Assembly: GCA_022747635.1 (NCBI GenBank)
Contig: JAKTNV010000008.1
Span: 909,001 to 973,000 of the forward strand
Source: Hetaerina americana
Taxonomy: Eukaryota > Arthropoda > Insecta > Odonata > Calopterygidae
Length of the DNA stretch: 64,000 nt
Reading direction: 5' to 3'
Position 1 is the stretch's first letter, and each line of letters begins with the position of its first letter. This document shows, piece by piece, positions 1 through 11,329 of this stretch. The translations under genes and the position numbers were made by a program. The notes beneath the pieces are model-generated. The model made no database searches and was not told where the DNA came from. It saw nothing but the letters and a program-made list of their open reading frames with translations.

Positions 1-255
1 ATATCGGAAAATAAGGAGAAGGTCAGTCCAGCGATGCTCTGATGTTCACCCCAGACTTTAATGAAGTCAAGAACAACTTTGTACAAACTCCAACTCCACA
101 CAAATTGTGCTCCCACCAGAGGGGCCCAGCCCAACTCTGTGTCGCTCGGTTACGAGTCCCCGACTGCCCCTCCCCCAACCTGTCAGCTTCAGTCATCCGT
201 TATCATCATCAACATGCACGATTAAAGAGTAAGTGACTTGGGTCAAGGGTCAAAA

Positions 256-296
256 ATCCAGATCGGTCGCCACTGTCAAGGGCGACCGATCTGGAT
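256..296. repeat. Perfect 16-bp inverted repeat with 9-base spacer
   Basis: The arms 256-271 and 281-296 are exact reverse complements (ATCCAGATCGGTCGCC and its complement). It could form a strong GC-rich stem-loop or be a protein-binding dyad. No gene was recognised beside it, so its role is unknown. Confidence 0.7.
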
Positions 297-299
297 CTG

Positions 300-1490
300 G
301 TGACCATTAACTCCACTTACATCGTCATTAGGTGCGTAATGACTCTGACATTAGCAATTGCCCAAAGGTCACCAGCCTCGGTGGCCATCGTCACGGGATG
401 AACACTCACTCCACCGGCAGCATCATATGACGGTTGCCCAAATACAGCAACTACACTGGGCACACTTACACACACACAAACCCGCCCCGCGGCCTCCTTC
501 GCCACAACCCCAGGGGGCAGTCACGACAAAGGCGTATATGGGAGGGAAGGTTCTTCCAATTTTGATCTGTTAACTCCGGCTCTGTGGACTTACGCAGTTT
601 TCCCTTGGTATTATCTATTGCTTAAATTAAAAAAAAACCGTTTTCAGAACAAATGTCCATAACTGATTAATTTTAAAGGAGTTAGGAATGTGTGTCCATC
701 GTTGGAATGGAAGAAATTCTCACTCGTCAAGGCAACTGATTCCACGCCCTGGATGGATGGGAAGGAAAATTACAGACAACATTGTTCTCGGGGATTTCTC
801 CGTAAGGAACCTTGCATTAAGAAATGACCCTTGAGTTCATGCAGCTGATTAGTTACTTGAAGAGTTCTAAGATACGTGCAGACAAATTTTTGGCAAAATT
901 ATACCAATGTCAGAATATTTATTTACTCATTATTTATGTACAAAAGTATAATATCCTCTTTAAAAAATGGAATGGATTTGCAATCGAATTTCCTTCTTAT
1001 AATACACACTTGATTAATAACATTCGAAACATTATAAATTTGACTGTCGTGGGAAAATACGTGGGGTGCATCAAGTGTACGAAATCTACATAATATTTTT
1101 CAAAATGGTTTTTCCCAACCGATACCCACTAATACAATTTACACAATTAAAGCAAACATTTTATAAAAAAGAGTTAACAATGCTTTATGCCTTGAGCTAG
1201 ATGTGACGTATACATTCATGCAAAAACTACTTTCAACTTACAAGCATGCAAATACAAATAGTATCAAATAACAAGCAATTGCACCTTATGATGCAGTAGA
1301 AAAATGTATCCAAAAACTCGCGAACTAGAATTTGAAAAGTAAGAAGGCGAAATGCCACTACCACATGGACATGCAACATACAATGGTCTCCTCCCCCCAA
1401 GGACACAGGTGGGGAATGTGACCCATCGCTGCAGGTAGCGGGAGGGTCCCCCATACACAGAGAGAGACGAGGGATGGAAGGGGAAACTTA
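300..1490. other. No recognisable gene
   Basis: Only short frames without domain signatures were seen. The 89-residue frame at 824-1093 (+) is AT-rich, lysine/isoleucine-rich and has no recognisable motif. Confidence 0.5.
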
Positions 1491-1504
1491 AAAACAGACA
1501 AAGC

Positions 1505-1662
1505 CTTTCCCTGTTCCTAAACTGTAGTCCTCCACCTCACTACCTTCTATTCCTTCACCTACCTTTGCAATTCAAAACCCAATCAGTATCCAATGTTCCT
1601 CCCAGGAACACTAATATTTAAGTACTTCAGCATCTTATATACCCTATCCACCTCTGCTCCCC
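1505..1662 (-). mobile_element. RTE LINE fragment, endonuclease part
   Basis: This stretch aligns by eye with 26355-26500 of the longer RTE copy (same minus-strand orientation), for example the blocks around CTAAACTGTAGTCC and CCAATGTTCCTCCCAGGAAC. It is a short diverged scrap of the endonuclease region with no coding capacity. Confidence 0.6.
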
Positions 1663-1717
1663 TGCGATGGCTTGTTAGCATGGAGAACTGAGCGATTGAA
1701 TACAAAAATAACAGTTT

Positions 1718-1742
1718 GCGTTAAGGTAAAGAGTTCTCCGGA
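1718..1742. repeat. 25-bp exact repeat, copy 1
   Basis: The 25 bases beginning GCGTTAAGGTAAAGAGTTCT occur again exactly at 3283-3307 in the same orientation. The flanks do not obviously match, so this is either the conserved core of a diverged dispersed repeat or a shared functional element. Confidence 0.6.
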
Positions 1743-2029
1743 TTTTAACCCGAGTCCACTAGTCAATAACTAAGAATTCTATTCACGAGTGTGCCATGAT
1801 TTTATGTATACATTATATAATGCAGCCAATCTGACATTTCATTCATTGCGCCAAATAAAGAAGAACAGGTGTTGCATTCCACATTGATTATTTCCGACGA
1901 TAGCGGAAACTAATATTTTCACCGAAGAAAACGACCACCGAGGAGCTCAAAGGTGCGTGGACAATGTAACCAAATCGATACGGAGTCCATTAGTGCACTC
2001 ATCATCTTGCCACTCGGCTAATCTGATCA

Positions 2030-2720
2030 TAGACTCACCATCGACAGAGAGTGGGAGGGAGAGAGTGTGACCGGTAACCAAGTCCGAGCGTCAGGGCGAC
2101 CGATAAGGGCGGCGGCGCTCGAGTCGGCAGCGATGCCGAACGAGCCAAGCGGCAACGCCGCGGGAAACCCCAGTGCTTGATGGGAGGCTGAGGGAGTGAA
2201 TCGCAAGTCAGGGAAAACGAGCACACGGTTCCAGTAAGCTGGGCGCTGCTCTTCGCGTCAAATTTACGGCGCGCACATCAAGCGAATGAAGAGGAGCGAA
2301 TCGCCTTGATAGGAGTCCACTGCTCCTCCAGGTGAGAGGCGACTCTTAAACGAGAACGACTCGTACGTGACCAGTCAATCCCACATGTGTTCGAGGGATC
2401 GATTCGCCGACCGCGTCTTTTGAAACTATCAGAATTTCCTGCCGCGAATGCATAGACGAAAGGATCACGCGAACCAGCACTTCGCGGTGATCTTTTAAGA
2501 CGATTTATTTGAATTTTGAATAGCGATTTGAATCAGATCGTGAATATTTTCTCGCTCATCGTAAAAAATACATTGTCGCGTGACTCTGGCGTGCGTGTCA
2601 GGTGTGATTGGGTTGATTTCGACGCCGTTTCATTCCAATCTCATTCTCCTTCATTCTCTCGCGCAAGAATGCGAGACTCGACCTGTGGACTTCCTCTCAA
2701 AACACCAACCAATAAATTTC
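2030..2720 (+). promoter_or_regulatory. CpG-rich block, candidate promoter and leader exon
   Basis: The stretch is much richer in G+C and CpG than its surroundings, especially 2080-2280. A strong donor-like site (CCAG followed by GTGAGA) lies at 2328-2336 on the plus strand. It could supply an untranslated first exon that joins the acceptor at 8202 in front of the MpaB-like gene. This is inference: no TATA box or coding exon was identified, and transcript data would decide. Confidence 0.25.
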
Positions 2721-2799
2721 CAGCCAATCAATCCCGTGAGTATCGCCTGTTATCTCAATCATCTCGGATTGAACAAGCTTTGAACTCTGAATACTTGAT

Positions 2800-3925
2800 C
2801 GGACTCCTTTTTACGTATGTCCACGGGCCCGAAGGAAATTGTGCGACGGGACCGGATTGGCATTGTTTCACGGTGAAGAAACCTATTATGTTTTGAATAT
2901 TATAATATGGAAAATATTCTGAATGAATTTGTTTATTCAGTCGCTGAACCTTTGCGTCGGTACACTCTGCGTTCTTTCCGCTTATTTTCTGAATGTACTC
3001 GTGAAACCAGCCATACACCACCCCTCTATAATTGCACTGATTATTTACATGTTCTATTTCATTTTATTGCATTCTTGATTTATGATGTTTCTATTTGACA
3101 TATTTCTTGTATTTATGCAATTTAAATATAAACTTTACTGCGGGATCATGTGCTTAAAAGAACATGTTTGAAACTGAAAGCGGGAAGGAAACTCCCACTT
3201 TTATAAAACTCTATAGCACAGCAATTCGGAGGTAGGGCTTGTTTTTTTAAGATTCGCTCATAAAAACCGACTGCTAGCTCACGCGTTAAGGTAAAGAGTT
3301 CTCCGGAGTTTCCTATTAGTTCGCAAAGAACGATATTTATTTTTATAATTTTTACTTCGTTTCATAAGGAAAATGATATTAGTTTTAGGAAAAAATTCCG
3401 AAGGATATTCAAATAGATAATTTTTATAATCTATGAAAGTTCAAAACACTCAGAACTTACCTAGTTAAGTTTGAGTCAAGTTCTTCATTTTCCACAATAC
3501 GTTGTATGACCATATGTATTTTAGGAGTTACTCTCCTGCGATGTGAGTAAAGTCATTAATGAGTAGGCGATTAAATACTTAACTCTAACATTACCTAAAT
3601 ATTACTTAATTCCAATTCTACGCACGTAGAGCCAATGAAGAGTCTTCATGTCGATAGACCCTCATCTACTGAAGTCCGAACCGAATTAAAATGGCTTAAT
3701 TACGACTCTAGTTATGTTAGGTATCAACATCTCTCCATTTACTGTAAAAAGGTCATATTATGGTGTAACGCATCGAACCTATAAGGCGCCAAAATAATTT
3801 CTTCGTCCAGAAAGTGTTGGACAACAAATCGATTTGGCTTCGTCCTAGAGGTGGTACATTTTCCACACCGGTCCGAACTCGTACATTACCTACGTTATAG
3901 TATGGTTTTCCTTGTCATCAGTAAT
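2800..3925. other. No recognisable gene
   Basis: AT-rich sequence with no domain-bearing frame. It contains the second copy of the 25-bp repeat at 3283-3307. Confidence 0.5.
3283..3307. repeat. 25-bp exact repeat, copy 2
   Basis: Exact match to 1718-1742, same orientation, with different flanks. Confidence 0.6.
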
Positions 3926-3929
3926 TATA

Positions 3930-4860
3930 CAGGGTCGCACCCAAAAGTGGTAGGACTGATTTTTTTACAAGAATTTTATTGACGATATACTTACATCGAC
4001 TTAATAATCTTCAAAGTGTGCTCCTTGAGCTGCTACACACTTAGTATAACGTTGCTCCCATTCCCCGTACGCCCGCTGGAAATTTTCTTTGGGGATGCCG
4101 TTGATGACCCTCGTCGAAGCCTCTTGAACGGCCTTTATCGAGTCAAAACGTCGTCCCTTGAGCTGTCTTTTCATCAGGGGGAAGAAGAAGAAGTCCGGTG
4201 GTGCCAGATCGGGAGAATAGGGCGGGTGCGGCAACGTGGCAACGCCGTATTTGACCAGGAGCTGTCTGACGACGAGCGCGACATGGCACGGCGCGTTGTC
4301 ATGATGAAGCACCCTGCAGTTTGCGATGGCCAGTCGGACTCTTTTCACGCGTTCTCGGAGGCGGGTGAGCACCTGCACGTAAAAGTTCGCATTCGCAGTC
4401 TCCCCTGGTGGTCTGTGTTCAGCAGTGTCCTCTGACTCTGTCCACATTCGTGTCGGTTCTTGCCGTCGACGGCCGTCCGGAGCGATGGTCGTCTTCAACG
4501 AGCTCCCTACCCTCTTTAAACAACTTGTGCCACTCAAATACTGTGGAAAGGCTTAAGGCAGTATCCCCATAAGCCTGCTTGATCATATCGAGGGTCTCAG
4601 TTTCCGTCTTCCCGAGTTTCGCACAAAACTTCACGGAATAACGTTGCTCTAAATTCAGATTCATTTTGTTTTTCGATGCGGAGAAAAAACTTGCTTCACT
4701 AAAAACGGTGTCCTCACTCAACGACAGCCCGCAGGTGACTGAGGTTGGTGTCGGTCTGTTGCTAAGAGCCCCCTCCACCTTACCCTGCCAGGCAGACCCC
4801 CCTCCACCGCTCCGTTCGCGCCAGAGAAAATCAGTCCTACCACTTTTGGGTGCGACCCTG
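3930..4860 (-). mobile_element. Internally deleted mariner element
   Basis: A 931-bp element flanked by TA at 3928-3929 and 4861-4862. Its terminal inverted repeats are identical for 34 bp, starting CAGGGTCGCACCCAAAAGTG. The minus strand carries two pieces of a mariner transposase. The N-terminal helix-turn-helix part begins near 4665 (MNLNLEQRYSVKFCAKLGK) and ends in the linker before the catalytic domain. The C-terminal part (about 4000-4400) keeps HHDNAP and PPDFFFFP with the DD34D spacing. The middle, with the first catalytic Asp, is missing and the two parts are in different frames, so no active enzyme is made. The perfect repeats suggest a fairly recent non-autonomous insertion. Confidence 0.92.
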
Positions 4861-5067
4861 TACTGAACACAGAAGTCTGTAGAGTCGTAGTGAGCATAAG
4901 GCAGGGGCGGCTGATAGAATATTATTAGTATAAGTAAAAGCTGAACCATCGAACATGGTCATTGCTCAGGTCTCCATGCCGTCAAGCAAGTACTGGGAGG
5001 GAGAAGTCAATGGAGTATACCATTAGTAAATCAATTTTATTGCGGGTGTTCATTGAGGGAAACATGT

Positions 5068-5190
5068 AATAGTGATGGGGGATTGAAAAGCTAGGGAGAG
5101 AGCGAAGGAAGAGATGATGGACAACTACGGTTTAGGAACAAGGAATGACCGCGAGGAGAAGGTGATTGAATTCTGCAGTGAATAGCGTTG
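5068..5190 (+). mobile_element. RTE LINE endonuclease fragment
   Basis: The plus strand reads VMGD..., then NYGLGTRNDREEKVIEFC, matching the endonuclease segment of the copy at 23.9-26.6 kb (DYGLGTRNDRGEKAVEFC). Only this scrap is recognisable. Confidence 0.65.
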
Positions 5191-5819
5191 ATTTATTAAA
5201 AGCACTTAGCTCAGACATCACAAAAGGCATAAGTCCAAAAATTCTTTCCCATTACCGCGTATAACGTCTCTTATGGGCCACATGCATGGATGATACATTC
5301 CTTCTCTGGCCTCTGTCCACATAGCATTCATTCCATTAAATATTTTTCCTGCCTCAATGCCTTCCTTCTCACCTCTATCCTTCGCCTCCACTAACTCTTT
5401 CTCAGAAATCACTTTCCTCGACGTTAAAATATCCCTCACCAATCGAAAATTCCATACCTCTGTCCTATCCGAGAAACTTAGCAGTACCTTCCCTTCACCA
5501 GCTGTGGCACCCATCGCACGTTATACACACTCCTTTATACTCTTTCTCCAACCGTGGTCACCGACAATGCAATCCAAACTCCCGTGATATATTTTCATCA
5601 ATTTTCACGACACTTTCTTAAAAATCGGACACCCAGAGTCCTTTTTTAATAAAAAAACCCTCCGAAACTTTCATCCGCTCTCGCAAACTTTTCCAAGAAA
5701 TTAACTCGTATACCATTTCCATCTGCACAGCATACCGGTATTCAATGCACCTCCCAGGTATTCAGTCCCTCGAAAATATTTTCAAAGGCCTCTTTTTCGT
5801 TTTGAAAAACCCCAAGGAA

Positions 5820-6250
5820 AAGGCAAGCATTTACCCAAATGTCCCTCCTTCACTTTAAAACGAACCACCAATTTATCCGACTTATTGAAATACACTAAGC
5901 CCTAAATATGTATACGTAAATCCTTCGTCCTCATCCAAAAATCCATACTGACTGACACCTTGCAAGCGACCCTAATGGGAAATATGTCCCGATTTCTACC
6001 ACCCCTTGCTCCCCTTGAACTCTGCTGACGCTCTCCCTCCTCCTGCGTTGGGTAATGCTCCACACCCATCAACATTCGCACCAACAATCACCGCGCCCCC
6101 TGAAACCCTTATTTCGCGTCATCATCTCTGCCCAGACATCTCCCCGTCCCTGTTTCTTTTGATGACTGTTTTAACCTATCAAATATGACCTCCCTCCCCA
6201 TAAGTTTCACCGATAAAGCCCAAAATCCTCGAGGATGCGTTCATTTGGCT
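5820..6250 (+). mobile_element. Degenerate Penelope-like fragment (GIY-YIG region)
   Basis: This aligns by eye with the Penelope-like fragment at 10300-10700. CACCCAAATGTCCCTCC corresponds to TCCCAAATGCCCCTCT, and the segment near 6050-6110 reads CSTPINIRTNNHRAP beside CSTPLNLRINNHRAS there. Frames are broken; it is a dead, older copy. Confidence 0.5.
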
Positions 6251-6299
6251 CCTAGGAGGGTGCTCGGACCCCGGATTGAACTATGCCCACTAGGGTAAC

Positions 6300-6810
6300 C
6301 CTCCTACTTTCCCCTCCCCTTCTCCCTCCCCTGTTCTCCCTGCCTACACCCGTGCCGCATTGTGAAGAGGGTCGAATTCTCACGTGGCCCATGCTTTACA
6401 ATATATTGTAAGCTTATCAAGCAAACAAGAAATTTCAAATTGAAATTAGAGCTTGAATTTTCCTCCAAATTTACGAGATGTTGAACTTAAATAGTTTTGC
6501 TTCGTTATTCAATGCGCAGTGATGAAATTGCCTCATAAGGTTTCTTGAGTGTGCTCCAAATAATACCTGAACAATCGACATCGACCCCTTTCGTCACTCG
6601 ACCACTAAGCGCTGACTGCACAGAGAAACCTAAAGTCGAATGCAACTGACCCAGGTGACAGATGCATGAATAATGGCATTTAGAAAGAATAAAGCTGTAA
6701 TTCTACGTAATATGTTCTCATGCCATATTTCATTATATCGATGCACTGTTATGCCTGCATTTTTCTTTTGATGTGTGCAACGAAAATGGAATTGGTAAAA
6801 CTCAGCTCCA
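6300..6810. other. No recognisable gene
   Basis: A pyrimidine-rich stretch (6300-6350) is followed by AT-rich sequence without recognisable coding or repeat signatures. Confidence 0.45.
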
Positions 6811-6815
6811 TAATA

Positions 6816-8086
6816 CGAGGGTGATTTGAAAAGTTCTCGGTATGGAATAGAAATGAACTACTTACCTCATTGACACTTTTTTCTCTTTCAATCTAGTACA
6901 CTAATGCACTTAGCCTCGCGGCGTTCAAATGTATTTATCCCAATTTCGGAAAGTGTGAAGAAGGCTTGCGAAATACCCGTCTACTTCGGCTTTTAGTTCT
7001 TTGTTTGAAGACTATCTCCGTCCGTTAGGGAAAACTTTGGGCAGCTTGGCGAAGAGGTAGAAATCTAAAAGGAGCCGAATAAGGCGGGTGTGGCAACGAT
7101 TCGTATCTTTGTTCACGTATGTTTGCCATGGCAACGACACTTGTGCGTGGGCGTCCATTGTCTTCATGAAGGATGACTTTCTTCCTTGCCAAACCTGGCC
7201 TTTTTTCGTGCATCTTCTGCTGTAGTTGGTCCTGGAAGTTAGCGTAGTAATTTCCAGTAATTTTTTGACCAATAGTAAGATAATCTGTCTGCAGAATCCC
7301 TTTCGTATCCCAAAAATCTGAAGCTTTCACCTTTCTGGTCGACCGTATTGCCTTTGCTTTCTTTGGTGGCGGTGAATCTACATGCTACCACTGCTTTGAC
7401 AACTGTTTTGCCTCTGGAGTATGGATCATAGTTTCATCTGCGGTCACAAATCGACTCAGGAAAAATCTTGTTGGTTGCTCTTAAAACGGGTCAACCACTG
7501 TTCGAACATTTCCTCTCGGATGTGTTTGTGATCCTGCGTCAATTGTCGTGCCACCCATTATTTTCTCATTTCAAATCCCTTTGTTAAAATGTGGTATGCC
7601 CGTTCAGATGATATCCCTAAAACTTCGGCGATTTCGCCCACTTTTAGTCGGCGAGCCTCCATCACCACTTGAAGAACTTCTGAAAACTTTTCTGGGGTAA
7701 AGGCACAATTTTGGCCGACCACTACGCGGATCATCGTCTAAGCTGTCCCGACCAAATTTAAACTCGTTTACCCATTTGGAAATGGTTGAATATGAAGGAG
7801 TCCCTCAGAATATTCTGAAAGTCGGCATGAATTTCCTTTGCCTTCATACCTTTCTTTGTGAAGTATTTAACCGCTGCTCGAATCTCAATTTTTCCTATCT
7901 TCACAAATCAGTAGACGGAAACAATGACAGAGAGTCGTCCGCACCACGCATCTCTTTCCAGAGCACTGACGCGTGCTCAGGAAAGCTTTATTTACTCATA
8001 AAGAATTAATTATTACTTAGCGAGAAACTTGTTGCGCTAGCGCTGACATCTGGTGGTGATTCCGAGAACCTTTCTAACTGCCCTTT
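6816..8086 (-). mobile_element. Near-full-length degenerate mariner
   Basis: About 1.27 kb between imperfect terminal repeats: CGAGGGTGATTTGAAAAGTT on the left, and on the right the complement of TTCCGAGAACCTTTCTAACT. TA lies on both sides. The minus strand shows a decayed transposase: FVTADETMIHTPEAKQ around the first catalytic Asp, then YYANFQDQLQQKMHEKRPGL and HEDNGRPRTS around the second. The third is lost (PPYSAPFRF). Frameshifts break the frame. It is an old, inactive copy. Confidence 0.8.
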
Positions 8087-8202
8087 TAAATCAAAATTAG
8101 CTGATCAAACAGTCACGCTATAACGACGATTAAATATAAATCGGAATCAAGCAGGGAGTGTTTTTGACGAGTAATAATTAACAGTTACTGTTTTATTTTC
8201 AG

Positions 8203-8434
8203 TCGTCACGGAAGGATTTGAGTCAATGACGAATAGCACCGAGGAGATGCGCACCGGCGGAGGCCAAAAATAGAGCATCGAGGCAACTCCATACACATTT
8301 GCAAATCATCACGACCCATCGACCGTTGGCCAATCCCCGTGGGCGCCTGCACCTCCTTCCGAGAGGGGAAAGGGTCGGTGGTTCCTTGGTGCATAAACGG
8401 GAGTGATTAGCCGACGTCTCGGCCTGGGTGCAAG
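8203..8434 (+). other. Probable 5' leader exon segment of MpaB-like gene
   Basis: A pyrimidine-rich acceptor (TTTTATTTTCAG) ends at 8202 and the gene starts 232 bases later. This fits a spliced 5' untranslated leader. No upstream exon is proven; the donor at 2331 is one candidate. Confidence 0.4.
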
Positions 8435-9700
8435 ATGTGCGCCCTCGAATCTGGACCGAAGAGCGGGGAAGGGGCCAGTCGTCGAGGAAAGGGCGATGCC
8501 AGATCCCCCCCCGTCACAGCATCATCGATGGCACCGCTCGCGAGAACCCCTGGAAACAGCGGCGTGTCCTTCCTCGGGGTTCTCTCCGAGGGCTCCACCG
8601 TGCCCTTGGATACGGATGTGCCCATGAACTCGAAACCTCCCTGGCTGGACGAAGACCTGCTGAGGAAGGGGAGGGAATTCGCCACCAAATACCTATTCGC
8701 AGTCGTTTCCACGCAAGTGCCGGCTCTGGCCATGATATTCTCCTTTCAGTCGGGTCTCGAACCCCTCATATTCACCGGGAAATCCGACACGCCCTACAAA
8801 GCATACCGTCGCTACCTCTCCACGGTCTGCAGGATCATGTCCTGGTACGAAACCGACTTCTTTGACAAGAAGAGTGAAGGTTACAGAAGCATGGCGGCCG
8901 TGCGAATCATGCACGCTTCCGTATTCAAGAAGATGAACGAGGCGAGCAGGGAGGAGCTTCGTTCCAAGACCACCGTGACCGGAAGGGAGACTGGCGTGTG
9001 GTCCACTCACCTCGAGGTGCTGAAAAAAGATTTCGCCGAAATGGACGTCGACGAGTCAATCTGTCCATTCGCCGGTCTCTCGACTGCGAGCAAAGAACAC
9101 GGGGAGTTCGTTTTCGTCAACCAACTTGACCTCGCCTTCACGCAATTCGGCTTCGTGGCGTTGCCCATCCTGTACCCGGAGTACTTCGGTATCCACGGCG
9201 CAACCAAGGAACATCTGGAAGGCTATTGCCATCTGTGGAGGTGCGTGGGATATCTCCTCGGAATCAAAGACCGCTACAACATTTGTTCGGGGGACGGTCT
9301 CGACGCGACCCGGGAAAGGTGTCGGGCAATAGTAGAGAAATGGGTGAAACCGGGTTTCAGAGGCCTGACGCCGGATTGGGAGCACATGTATAGATGCGTC
9401 CTGGAAGGCCTCAACTACTACGGCGGCTTCAACACTTTCGGCGGAATGATAGCCTACCTTATGTGGGTGCTGGGCATTCCTGTGCCCCACTTGCGCTCCA
9501 TTATGACTTGGATGGAGACGGCAACGTTCTACGCCCAGTGGTTTATTTTCCGTTTCCTGCTGACGATACCTGGTGCGCGCGCCATTCTTAACTATATTCT
9601 ACGCCTTAACTTTAAGCGGGCTCTGAACGTATCCCCAGCTTGGTTACAACGGAAAAAAGAAATAATTTACGACTACGAGAGGTTATCTGATAAAATTTGA
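8435..9700 (+). CDS. MpaB/latex-clearing-protein-type oxygenase-like protein (DUF2236)
   Basis: A 421-codon uninterrupted frame, GC-rich compared with its surroundings. The protein resembles the DUF2236 family (ER-bound oxygenase MpaB / rubber oxygenase Lcp), a haem-binding alpha-helical oxygenase fold. Visible family features are PALAMIFSFQSGLEPLIFTG (97-116), the VRIMHA block with Arg157 and His160 where the family has its conserved R-x-x-H, FVNQLDLAFTQFGFV (227-241), and HLWRCVGYLLGIKDRY (266-281). Hydrophobic stretches at 94-113, 335-353 and 367-383 could associate with membrane. The first 60 residues are low in complexity and poorly conserved. The start at 8435 gives the longest frame; Met32 (8528) is a possible alternative. 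Length fits animal homologues of about 400 residues. Haem binding and an oxidative role are family inference, and the substrate in animals is not known to me. Confidence 0.8.
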   Translation: MCALESGPKSGEGASRRGKGDARSPPVTASSMAPLARTPGNSGVSFLGVLSEGSTVPLDTDVPMNSKPPWLDEDLLRKGREFATKYLFAVVSTQVPALAMIFSFQSGLEPLIFTGKSDTPYKAYRRYLSTVCRIMSWYETDFFDKKSEGYRSMAAVRIMHASVFKKMNEASREELRSKTTVTGRETGVWSTHLEVLKKDFAEMDVDESICPFAGLSTASKEHGEFVFVNQLDLAFTQFGFVALPILYPEYFGIHGATKEHLEGYCHLWRCVGYLLGIKDRYNICSGDGLDATRERCRAIVEKWVKPGFRGLTPDWEHMYRCVLEGLNYYGGFNTFGGMIAYLMWVLGIPVPHLRSIMTWMETATFYAQWFIFRFLLTIPGARAILNYILRLNFKRALNVSPAWLQRKKEIIYDYERLSDKI

Positions 9701-9987
9701 TGACGACCGTAAGTGATACTGAAGATTTTTGGGAAATCGTGGACACACAAAGGACGCATATACCTTGTAATAACTTCAGTGTTATTCGAAAACTTGTATA
9801 AGAAAAGAGGACTTATGAAAAGAATAAGAATATTATGTATAGTTTCTTATTATATTCCATTTTAAAATACTTTGAAGTTTTGCAATAATGTTTCGAATTC
9901 ATTTTGAAAAACTCCTAAATGAAAAAAATAGTGTCAAATTAGACAAATTAGCTTTCTTACTAGGTAAGTATTAGAAAATTACAAAAT

Positions 9988-9993
9988 AATAAA
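9988..9993 (+). terminator. Candidate poly(A) signal AATAAA
   Basis: The canonical hexamer lies 288 bases after the stop of the MpaB-like gene, in AT-rich sequence. It is a plausible cleavage signal but has no transcript support. Confidence 0.4.
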
Positions 9994-10428
9994 TTAGATT
10001 TTTAATTACACTAATGTGTCATTTACAGAGGTCTAATATCACAAAGAATGGTTTTTCCATACACTTTATCAATAGTATGGTTTTCTAAAAATTTACGTAC
10101 CACCTACTAAAAAATATAGTTCCTAAAGTGTTCAAATGCATTATTAAGTAATGGATTGGTTTATGACCTTATTCCGTACCTCTCTAAGGGATACATTTGA
10201 CCCGAAGTTTAACCGCTGTTTTCATTAATTCATTTTGAAAATAATTGTCACGGAATTAAGATGTTTTCTGGTGAGCACCTCAAAAATCACAACACTTCCT
10301 CCAACCTTCTTCCCAAATGCCCCTCTGTCACCTTCTAACGCCCCGCCAACCTAGCAGATATCCTCAAATCCACCAAGCCGCTCTCAAAATCCCCTCACAC
10401 CCCCAGAGCCATACCCACTCCATGCCAT

Positions 10429-10674
10429 CGAGCAAGATGCAAAACCTGCCCTATTTTCACCACTCCACCCCACTCCATCCCACCATTTAACTCCCCCCAC
10501 TCCTCCTGCACTTCCAAGAATGTTGTATATCTTCTAACCTGTAAAATCTGCCCGGCCTTTTACTTAGGCCAATGTTCCACACCCCTGAACCTTAGGATTA
10601 ACAACCACCGAGCCTCGTGCAATCCCTCCTCCCCGTCCGCGGGTCTCCCCATCCCTAAACATGCCCCTTCATAA
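10429..10674 (+). pseudogene. Penelope-like GIY-YIG endonuclease C-terminal part
   Basis: An 82-codon open frame reads a Cys-rich zinc-finger-like start (RCKTCPIF, later SCTSKNVVYLLTCKICP), then the GIY-YIG-like core FYLGQC and LRINNHRASCN, ending at a TAA. In Penelope-like elements this domain follows the reverse transcriptase and nicks target DNA. The frame has no start codon of its own and lacks the RT, so it is a remnant. Confidence 0.7.
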
Positions 10675-11211
10675 TGCCCCTCATATAATCATAATAACCC
10701 TTTTAACCAGTGTTACAATGTTTCCGTCCTAGCGTCCCTTCCCACATCCGATAACCCTATAGAATTAAAAACTCTTGAAATGGCATTCATTTACATCTGT
10801 ATGGCCTATCAGCATCCGGGCCTCAATGTCGTTCACTGATGGGAGTGGCCTAAAATTGTTACTTTGTGGAAGCGATGCATATCGGAGGGTGGACACAGTG
10901 TTTTTCCGCATGACTTTTGGTGTACGTGGCCTTTGTTTCGACTTGCGAAGTCTTGATCAATACTTTGTAAGTTGAAACCTGGGTCTCATATGCTGCAATA
11001 GTTGTGGTGAGCAGGTTGTTTTCTTTTCCGATTTTGTGTAAATTCCACCTCCTCCCTCTCCCTCCTTGCCTATCTCCGCTCCCCTCTAGCCTCTCCTCTC
11101 CCTTTCCTCTCACCCCTCCTCCGCCTCCCGTTCTCCCCTTCCCATGGCCCCCTTCCCTTTCTCTCGCACCCCTCACCTCTACAATTCCAGCAGTCATTAC
11201 TTCTATATCTT

Positions 11212-11244
11212 CCGATGAAGACGGAGTGTTTCCGTCGAAATATC
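11212..11244 (+). ncRNA. Hammerhead-ribozyme-like motif in Penelope 3' region
   Basis: CCGATGA is followed by one extra A, a 6-bp stem (GACGGA / TCCGTC) with a GTGTT loop, then GAAA and TATC. This matches the layout of the hammerhead core CUGANGA-stem II-GAAA, with C in place of the core U. Penelope-like elements are known to carry minimal hammerheads. The core change suggests this copy is inactive. Confidence 0.4.
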
Positions 11245-11329
11245 AAGAAATAACGTGTGAGTGTTCTTCTTTTTTTGTGTTTCTATATTGTGTATTACTG
11301 TGCATTGTACTAGTCGGCACTTCCGTGTT

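Noticed and set aside
5218..5514. Minus-strand 98-residue frame rich in Glu/Lys
   Set aside because: No recognisable domain, neighbouring sequence is RTE and Penelope scraps, and no splice or start evidence makes it a gene.
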